A DNA stretch of 64,000 nucleotides from Peribolospora baueri (taxonomy: Eukaryota > Basidiomycota > Peribolosporomycetes > Peribolosporales > Peribolosporaceae): NCBI GenBank assembly GCA_029717555.1, contig JAMDHS010000013.1:62001-126000 (forward strand), given 5' to 3'. Of this stretch, positions 56,336-64,000 are shown piece after piece (the stretch's first letter is position 1; each line of letters opens with the position of its first letter). The position numbers and the translations under genes were made by a program. A model generated the notes under the pieces. The model saw only the letters and a list, made by a program, of their open reading frames with translations, did no database searches and was not told where the DNA came from.

Positions 56336-57774
56336 ATGGATGCCACCCCTCAGCTCATCGCCGTCGCGCGCGATGTCGTTGATCAGAACGTCACCGCGGC
56401 TTACAGCCATGCCAACCCGTACAACGCCTACGTGCCTTCCAAGGAAATCGGCCTCGCCATGACCATCGTCTTCGCCGTCTTCTCCGTCCTCCACCTAGTC
56501 CAGATGCTCATCGCCCGTCCCAAGGTCTGGTGGCTCCTTCCCGTCGTCGCTGGTGGCCTCCTCGAGGTCCTCGGTTGGGCGGCCAGGCTAGGCAGCGCCC
56601 ACGACGTGCCCAACGGCCACTTTTTCCTCCTCCAGCTCGTCGCCCTTGCCGTCGCCCCTTCCTTCTTCAGCTCGTGAGTCCTTCTGCCGATGCGTCCTGC
56701 CGACGACCACTCCCCTCGTGCGAACGGAAGCTCACCCGATCTTACCGCCCGCCCGTGATGGATGAAGCATTATGTTCGCGGTTCAGTCCAAGATCGTGGC
56801 CGCAAAGGGCGCCGAGTTCTCGCGCATCGCGCCCCGGCGCTACGCTCAGGTCTTCGTCACCCTCGACGTCTTCGCCCTCCTCGTCATTGTGGCCGGAGGC
56901 GCTCTTTCGGCGTTGGAGTATAAGGACAACCAGCCCTGGAAGCTCGGCGGTCAAGTCATGATGGGCGGCTTCGTTATTCAAACCGTCGTGGTAAGCTCCG
57001 ATCGCACTTCCGTCCCCACGCGGTACCGCCTGTGCATCGGAAATGACTCACAGGGCCTCCCGTCCGCGCCTCTCAGTTCGTCCTCTTCGCCATCTTCTCT
57101 CTCGAGTTCTACATCCGTCTCGCGAGCAACAAGGCTGTCGGAACGCGCGAATTGGCCCCCTCCCCGCGTCTGCACCGCTTCATCACGAGCGACTCGGAGA
57201 AGACGATGGTCGATGACGAATCGGAGCCCAAGACGAGGATCAAGATCAACTTCCTTGGCTGGACTTTGCTCCTCGTCTACGTTTTCCTCTTCGTTCGAGC
57301 CGTCTTCAGGATCGCCGAACTCGCCGAGCCCTGGTCGGGCTATATCGTCGACGTGAGTCTTTCGGAGACTGACGGCGCTGCTTAGGATTGCGTGAAACTG
57401 AGCCGAGGCCGCCTTTACTTTATTCCCGACAGCACGAGATTTTCTTCGTCGTCTTCGACGCCGTGCCCATGATTTCCCTTCTCGTCGTCTGGGCTCTCGT
57501 CCACCCGGCACCGCTCCTCAACGCCTGCACCAACGCCTCGGCCAAGCGCGAGAGCCAGCGGTTCCAGAACGGTTTCATGGGTCGCCGCGGCGGCGGCGGC
57601 TTGCGCGCCTTCCGCACCAAGCTCGACCCGTTCCCCGAGGCGCCCCGCAACAGCGAAGACACGATCGCTGCATCGCTGCGACCTAGTAAGGGCAAGGAGG
57701 CGGATAGGGAGAAGGAGGCTTGGAAGGCCCACTCGCGCGGCCCATCCGATGCGGGCAGCTACAAGTACATCTGA
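56336..57774 (+). CDS. RTA1-like seven-transmembrane protein
   Basis: This is a fungal-specific plasma-membrane family (RTA1, RSB1, RTM1; 'lipid-translocating exporter' family) linked to resistance to toxic lipids and azole-type stress. Exons are 56336-56673, 56768-56990, 57077-57352 and 57433-57774, 392 residues. It begins MDATPQLIAVARDVVDQNVT with glycosylation sites near the start. Hydrophobic helices appear at IGLAMTIVFAVFSVLHLVQM, VWWLLPVVAGGLLEVLGWAA, FFLLQLVALAVAPSFFS, VTLDVFALLVIVAGGAL and later. The family hallmark near helix 6 is VRAVFRIAELAEPWSGYI, followed by EIFFVVFDAVPMISLLVVWA. The last 75 residues are charged and cytosolic. The family is confident, the transported substrate unknown. 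Confidence 0.88.
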
Positions 57775-58466
57775 GCTGCGAGCGAAGCCGTTCGAAAGAC
57801 TCTCAGCGAATCGCAGGCGGTGGACGACGGGGTCCGTTGGCGTCCGACACCGGCGGATGATAGTGCCATGTCCAATGAAACCTGTAAAACGGCACCGAGA
57901 AGTTAACATACATTCCTTGAAGCCAAGTCTGTTTTTCATTTGGTCTGCTTGCTCGCCTCGCTCGTTCCGGTTATGCGGAACGGAATGCACGTTGGCACGT
58001 CCACAGATAAGCCCTGCAGATTGTATGACACTAGCAGACGACCGTGGATCGAGTCTGGGGCGATGAAATGGGGGAAAGGGAGGCGAGCGAGGCGAGGCGA
58101 GTTCCTTGGCAGGGAAAGCGCCCATCGCACCGGCCGGATCAATACCCCTCTGCCGAATCGGTGATCGGCAAATTGCGCGCCTGCCAGCACCGATAGAGCC
58201 GATAGAACGGAACGGCCGGGGTTGGTCACAAGATCACCAGAAGCGAGACACAGGGAGAGGGAGAGACACAGATATCCGCGCCGGGTGTGCCGAGTCCACC
58301 GGACCTTCCTCGAACGTATACGCCTATCTATCGCATCGCTGGCCTGCCCAGCGAGCGAGCGAGGCGAGGCGAGGCGTCCGTTATAACATGCTCCGCCTCG
58401 CCAAGCCAAGCGCCTGTCTTTCCTCCTCCTCCACAACTTTTCGCCCCTCCCAGCTCCTCCTTACAC
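57775..58466. promoter_or_regulatory. Upstream region of the UNC93-like gene
   Basis: This 692-base spacer has a GCGAG/GCGAGGC motif repeated near 58080-58100 and 58350-58375. No gene is recognised. Confidence 0.35.
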
Positions 58467-61268
58467 ATGTCGACCTTCCAAGCCCTACAGGATAGATGGC
58501 GGACGTGAGTCGAACCGAACCGAACCGGCGGCGTCGCGTCTTCTTCTAGTCCCAATCTCGCCTTCCTTGTTCACCTTTTTTGTTTTTGTTTTTCTTCCTA
58601 TCCCCATCGCATCGCAGGCCATTCTGGCAGAATGCCCTCACGGGAATGGTCCTCTTTTGCGGTCCCGTAAGTCCCTCGTCGTCCTCCTGCGTGCCTACGA
58701 CGTCGATCACGCTCACCTTCGTCTCTTTCTTTTTTTCCATCCGGACATGCGCCCCTCCGTAGGGCATGTTCGACGCAATCACGGCCATGGGCGCAGGAGG
58801 ACAAGCAGCGTCGCTAACGTCGCTCGTCGCAAAAGCCAACTCTGCTCTCTACGCTTGCTTCGCCATCGTCGGCTTCTTTGGCGGATCCGTTAACAATACC
58901 ATCGGTCCCCGGTGGACTCTGTTCGTGAGTTTTTCCCCATGTATAAGCTGCCCCGACTGTTTGTTTTTCACCGGTTCATCTCTCCTACCCATCTCGTCCC
59001 ACCCGTCTGCTTTCCCGCGTTGGTCGTAGATTGGCACTATTGGTTATGCCGGTGCGTCTCGCGTGCTTCCTTTTTGTTTGACACAGGAGGCCACCTTGTG
59101 CGTTTCCGGCGGCATCTGACATCTCCTTGACCCCTTCTCCTCGCTCAGTTTACGTCGGCTCTCTCTGGTCGCTCGACCGCGGCGGCCCTCAAGCTTTCGT
59201 TGTCGCTGCTGGAGCCATCCTTGGAGTCACCGCCGCACTGCTGTGGACTGCGCAAGGGGTGAGTGGCCGAGCACGCCGGTTTTTTTCTCTCTTCCAAACG
59301 CCGCTCCTAGGCTGACGCTCCGACATTCCTCCTCGGTCTACCAGTTTGTTGTGCTTTCGTACCCGAAAGAGTCCGAAAAGTCGCGCTATTTCGCGATACA
59401 GTGGTCGCTACTCGGCGTCGGCGCTGCCATCGGTGGCCTCATCCCTCTCGGGCAGATCTTGAATTCTCGCTCAGGGACGGCTGACGCCGTGAGCACGGGA
59501 GCCTGTGCGTCTTTTCTTTCTCCCTTTGCTCTCGACGTTCGATCACAGAACGCTCGTGCTGACGCGAGACGATCCGGATCGTTTGTGATGCCGCCGGTCA
59601 ACAGATATCGGGTTTTTCATCGTCATGTGTGCCGGCATCGTTGCGTCTCTCTTCCTGTCAGACCCAACCAAGGTCTACCGCCCAGATGGAACGCCCATCA
59701 CCATCGCCAAGCCCGCCGATTTTCGGACGGAGATCATGGGCGTCTGCAAGCTTATCTTCGACTGGAAGATCATGCTCCTCGGCCCCGCCTGCCTTGCCAG
59801 CAACTGGTTCTACGCCTACCAGTTCGGCATGAACGGTGAGCGCCAAGCGATTAAAATAGAGTGCACCTCGAGCTCAAGCAGGTTTTGAACTCCCACATCC
59901 ATATCATTGAGCCCCGTGCAGCCTTTTACTTCTCGCTTCGTGCCCGCAGTCTCAACTCGGTCATGTACTGGTGCGTTCGTCTCGTACTGTATTCGCCTCT
60001 GTATGAAGTGGTTCTAAAGCCCCAATTTCTACCTGCGCGCCTGCGCCTTTGCTCTTCCTTTCCTCAGGTTCACTCAAGTCATCGGCACCTTCTTCATCGC
60101 CGCGCTCCTCGACCTCCGTTACTTTGATCGTCGCACTCGAGGTCTCATCGGTTTGACGTGAGTGCACATCCTCCCAGGTCCGCGTCTTGACTCTCGTCTT
60201 CTGAACACGGCCCCTTTCGCCTTCTCTCTTTGCCGGACTCATGGACTAATTCCCCTGACAGAGTCGTATCGGTTTTCATTCTCACGACTTGGGCCGGAGG
60301 TGCCGTCTTTCAATCCACATTTACCCGAAAGTCGATCTTGAACGGAAAGGACTGGACGGACGAAGGTTGGGCCGGGTGAGTACCGCCTACCGCCCGTCCA
60401 GCGCTGGATCATTTCTTCTTCTTCTTCCCCCAGTAATCAGACCTGAGTAATCAACCCTCCTCGCCGCTCATTTCTTTCGCAGACCTTTTGTGCTCTACTG
60501 CTTTTACGGCATTTCGGACGCCATGTTCCAGTGAGTGGGCTCCATGCGTGCGTGACTTGAAGCGGATGCCTGGCTGACCATCACCTTTGCCTTTTTTTCG
60601 CTGTTTACGTGGACTCAGGTCGTACTGCTACTGGTTGATGGGTAAGTCCCCTTTTTAATCTCTTCGTTCCCGTTGTAGGCCTCAGTTCTAAAGCTCAATG
60701 TTTCTTCAGGCGCTATTACCAACGACCCCTGGCGATTGGCTCGCTACGCCGGCTTCTACAAAGGCGTTCAATCTGTATGCCGTCTTTCGGTTTAGAGATT
60801 TTACCATTCTCTTCGCGTTCATCAGCTCATTGGCCCCCGATCCCTTCTCTTCTGACAGGCCGGCGCGGCCATCTCCTTCGGCTTGAACGCGGCAGAGATC
60901 CCGTTCAACTGGGAGCTGGGTATCGTAAGTCCCTCCCTAAACAGGGAGTCTCTCCGCGCGGCGTTCTTCCAAACTTTGCTGACCTTTTGCCTTGTCGTGT
61001 CTCCGTACAGTGTTTCGTCCTCATCGGCATCTCCCTCATCCCCATGTATGTCGTCGCTTGTACGATCATCGAGACCAACTACGGCAAAGAAGAGGGCGTT
61101 CCGCCGCCTTTGGATGTGCCCGTGGCCAAGGACGGGAAGGAGGATATGGAGAAGGACGCGGACTTTGTCGCCATCGCGGGCATGGACGCCGTATCGCCGG
61201 TGCTGGATGGCGGCGATAAGAAAGGGAGTGCGGCGGCCGTCGGGCGCGTTGAGAGTGCGGGGGAGTAG
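58467..61268 (+). CDS. UNC93-like major facilitator protein
   Basis: This 11-12-helix membrane protein belongs to the UNC93/DUF895 branch of the major facilitator superfamily. The 15 exons are 58467-58504, 58618-58666, 58763-58924, 59030-59051, 59149-59258, 59345-59504, 59605-59835, 59922-59970, 60068-60157, 60262-60375, 60483-60530, 60619-60641, 60710-60774, 60859-60924 and 61011-61268, 494 residues. Typical blocks are PFWQNALTGMVLFCGPGMFD, YACFAIVGFFGGSVNNTIGP, VAAGAILGVTAALLWTAQG, SYPKESEKSRYFAIQWSLLG, VSTGAYIGFFIVMCAG, YGISDAMFQSYCYWLMGAIT and YAGFYKGVQSAGAAISFGLN. The last 60 residues are a charged cytosolic tail. Two exons are only 22 and 23 bases. The transport role is unproven in this family. 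Confidence 0.9.
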
Positions 61269-61796
61269 TCGTAGAAAGGTCGACAACCGGGTTTTCTCCT
61301 TTTCTGCGATGTTCCTATTTATCGCTTGGACTTGGCACTGTACGTCACATACACCCGGCTCTCCCGCGGATTACCCCCGAATAATACCAGATGATGGCAT
61401 AGAAGTGCAGCCTGGACCTAGCTCGACCCTGTACGGTTTCTTGCTCGTGGTGGCGCACAATTGACTCCGAATTTGCGCGGCTGCGACGGGAGAACAAGCC
61501 AAGGCCGCGATCATGGAGTCATGAAAGGGTAGAACAGATGGGCGGATCAAGAAGAGTTGTGGTCAGCAGACTTCGACGCGGGGGATAACTGATAAGGGAG
61601 CAATTCGGGGTCGGCTCGGCATCGTCGGCCACATCGGCGCTCTTTTTGCCGAGACAGACGGACGCCTTTCCTCGCCAGCGCCGACCGCCACCGCTCACCT
61701 TCGTCCCTTCTTTATAACCATGAACATTCTTTTACCGCTCGGACATCTAGAGTTTCTCGCCCTTTCTGGTTCATAAATCTAGTCCTGCCGGCCGCC
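61269..61796. promoter_or_regulatory. Upstream region of the AnmK-like gene
   Basis: This 528-base spacer has no protein-like frame or repeat. It is the likely promoter of the downstream kinase gene. Confidence 0.35.
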
Positions 61797-63604
61797 ATGA
61801 CCTTTCCTGCGGGGACGCTGAAAGTCGTGAGTCCGTCCGCGTTCAACTCCTGCTACGGGACCTGGATAACTGGCTGACGTCCGAATCGCCCGTGTCATGG
61901 TGTGCGTATGGAGCTCGGACTGAATTGCGGCACCTCCGTAGATGCCATCGACGTTGCCTACTGTGCCATCTCTCCGTCCGTCTCCTCTGGCGGTGCCGAC
62001 ACCCTCGTCCTCAGTCTCCTCGACTATGCCGAGGCCCCCGTGTCGTCCGCGCTCAAGGCACGCGTTTTGCAAGCATGTCGCTCTAATCTGGTGACCATGG
62101 ACGAAATCTGTGACCTTAACTTTGCCCTCGGCGAAGAGTTTGCGCGTGCCGTGACGAGTTTCATGGGCGGGAGAGGCTTGGTCGGAGGCAAGGACGTGGA
62201 CTTGGTCGCCAGTCACGGACAGACGCTCTGGCATATCCCGCTACCAGAAGACGGAGGCAGGAAGTCAACATTGCAGATGGCTGTCAGTAGCCTTGGCTGG
62301 TAGCTGTTTCTTTTCTAAAATCATACTCATCCAATCCCTCTTTCGTTCTTGACCGTACCCCCCCTCGTGCTCGTCTCGCCTCAGGAATCGGCCATTATCG
62401 CGCACAGGACGGGTATCACCACTACTTCCGACTTTCGTGTGGGCGACGTCGCTGCCGGCCGGCAAGGCGCTCCACTCATTGCTTTCCTTGACGCCGCTGT
62501 CCTTGTACACCCTACTCGACTCGTAGCCTCTCAGAACCTCGGAGGAATCGGAAATGTAAGCAATACTGCGTTTCAAAGGTGGAGACAGTATGCTAGCAGT
62601 CTTTCCTTGATGTGTACACTCCGTACTGACTGACGCTCGACTCATTCCCCCCTGTTCCTTGTCCAGGTCGCCGTCATCTTCCCAGAATCGGAAGGCGGCG
62701 TCGATCGATGTTTTGAATTTGACACGGGTCCAGGTAATATCCTAATAGACGCGGCCGTACGTATCGTCACGGACGGGAAGATGGAATATGACAAGGATGG
62801 CGAGCTCGGATCCAAGGGCACGGTGGATCAGGAGACAGTCGACGAGGTGTTGAGCCACCCGTATTTCACCAAGCCCTTGCCGAAGACGACAGGTGAGTTA
62901 GCCATCCGTCCGACCCGATTCGTTCTCTCTTTTTCTTCTGCGCTCGTGGTCTCCATGCTGACGGGTCTATTGCGCTCATTTCAATCACCTGCGTCTCGCG
63001 ACTCGCGATATGCAGGCCGTGAAGTGTTCGGAGACGAACTTGCCGCTTCTCTGGTCGCCCGTCTCCGCAAGAAGGGCCTCACAGACGAGTCCATCATTGC
63101 CACCTTGTCGCGCATCACCGCCGAATCCCTCGTTCTCGCCTACAAGCGCTACCTTCCACCCGGACGCACTATCGACGACCTCTACATGTGCGGCGGAGGC
63201 GCGTTCAATCCCAACATTGTGAAGTATTTGAGGGAGCAGATGCCGGGGACGAAAATCAGCATGCTGGATGACGTCGGCGTGCCGGTGAGTGCATCCGTCG
63301 CCCTCTTATCGTCGCTTCAAGCCTCGATTTTGACCACGCTCTTCTCCCATCCTCGCTTCAGGCCGCCGCGAAAGAAGCCATTTCGTTCGCTCTCCTCGGA
63401 CGCGAATGCGTCGCTGGCAGGGGCGTCATTGTCCCCGACCACGTCGAAACGCGCGACATGGGCGTTCTCGGCAAGATCACTCCCGGAAAGAACTTTGTCG
63501 ATGTGATGACCAAGGTCCTGTCTCGGCGGGACACGGGAGGCGTGAAGGAAGGGCCAGAGCTGGCATATGCGAAGAGGATTGTCGTGAAGCCCTTTTCGAA
63601 CTGA
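61797..63604 (+). CDS. anmK: Anhydro-N-acetylmuramic acid kinase (AnmK-like)
   Basis: In bacteria AnmK opens and phosphorylates 1,6-anhydro-MurNAc during cell-wall recycling. The fungal role is unknown. Exons are 61797-61826, 61914-62282, 62385-62555, 62667-62892, 63016-63284 and 63362-63604, 435 residues (bacterial 370). Motifs in order are [16 protein letters not shown] (ATP-site Gly loop), [28 protein letters not shown] (catalytic Asp), [27 protein letters not shown] and [16 protein letters not shown], all the AnmK hallmarks. The last segment, [20 protein letters not shown], is also conserved. Exon 1 holds only [10 protein letters not shown]. No targeting signal is seen, so it is cytosolic. 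Five ordinary fungal introns show it is long established. The family is secure, the substrate in fungi uncertain. Confidence 0.9.
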
Positions 63605-64000
63605 TCGGCAGCCACATGGAATCTCAGGGAGAGGATGGTAGAATCGCTCTAATGCCCTCGCTAGAAAAGCGCTTGCAATGGCATGTCTCGCACCGTGACA
63701 TGACCTCCGTGACAACGTCAATTCGAAACGAGCAGGAAAAGCCTCTTATCACGCCTCGCAACTGGGAGCGTGCGAGTCTACAGTGCCTCTACGGTAGAGA
63801 CCGACAAATAGACACGACGTTATCCACGTCTATCTGACGTCCAAACGTCCACTACATGTCGAGCGCGGGCCGTGAGAGGCGAATGGAGTTTGAGAAATAA
63901 AAATTCCGTCGGGTCACGTTGAGACTGGTAAGATGTGGTTCGGTTAGCCACTTCAAAAGTGGTCAAGGTTATGGACCGACGGCTCCCACGTTTGTGCCAC
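63605..64000. other. Right-edge flank, nothing recognised
   Basis: This is the 3' flank of the AnmK-like gene. One open frame continues through 63837 but is an out-of-frame shadow of the last exon. No further gene, RNA or repeat is seen. Confidence 0.3.

Noticed and set aside
1-64000. CRISPR arrays, rRNA genes, bacterial operons, LTR or other retroelements
   Set aside because: None seen. Splicing, gene content and tRNA introns are those of a fungal nuclear genome.

Overview
The window is nuclear DNA of a basidiomycete fungus. It is GC-rich and almost every gene is cut by several short GT-AG introns (mostly 50-110 bases) with pyrimidine-rich 3' ends. Genes are 100-1500 bases apart and lie on both strands. 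The gene set is purely fungal and includes the DASH subunit ASK1, monopolin CSM1/PCS1, the septation GTPase SPG1/TEM1, an RTA1-like membrane protein and CTK2. Codon style and intron density suggest a yeast-forming Pucciniomycotina (Rhodotorula/Sporobolomyces type). That placement is inference.

Layout. 0-5 kb: 5' end of an unknown minus-strand gene, then mitochondrial aconitase. 5-8 kb: two intron-containing tRNA genes (Arg-CCT and Gly-CCC) with a partial tRNA copy, then a hard-to-model minus-strand hypothetical gene. 8.2-8.7 kb: a probable MITE (non-autonomous DNA transposon). 9-16.5 kb: lysophosphatidate acyltransferase, an aldo/keto reductase with a disturbed frame, CTK2 cyclin, and frataxin divergent from it. 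16.7-18.1 kb: a zinc-finger gene that looks decayed. 18.4-28.2 kb: IMP4, a small hypothetical gene, a GMC oxidoreductase and a family X DNA polymerase. 28.3-32.5 kb: two chromosome-segregation genes in tandem, ASK1 and CSM1/PCS1. 32.9-42.1 kb: QCR2, a long-chain acyl-CoA synthetase and a secreted M28 aminopeptidase, all on the minus strand. 43.4-46.5 kb: BUD23 divergent from GTP cyclohydrolase I. 48-54.3 kb: SPG1/TEM1, a TLC-domain protein and RNA polymerase III subunit RPC37/RPC5. 56-63.6 kb: an RTA1-like 7-TM protein, an UNC93-like transporter and an anhydro-N-acetylmuramate kinase (AnmK-like).

The genes do not form a pathway cluster. They are mostly housekeeping: TCA cycle, respiratory chain, iron-sulphur biogenesis, ribosome assembly (IMP4, BUD23), mitosis, and lipid activation and acylation. 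Three divergent pairs share short intergenic promoters: CTK2/YFH1, POL4/ASK1 and BUD23/FOL2. A fourth is likely between the small hypothetical gene and the GMC gene.

For 17 genes I built exon models by hand (ACO1, SLC1-like, YFH1, IMP4, GMC, ASK1, CSM1, QCR2, M28, BUD23, FOL2, SPG1, TLC, RPC37, RTA1-like, UNC93-like, AnmK-like). In each the exon lengths sum to a whole number of codons ending at the stop, which supports those boundaries. No clearly new multi-gene system was found. The best leads are the MITE, the fungal AnmK, unusual splice sites in IMP4, the disturbed reductase and zinc-finger genes, and the unexplained gene at 6.5-8.1 kb.
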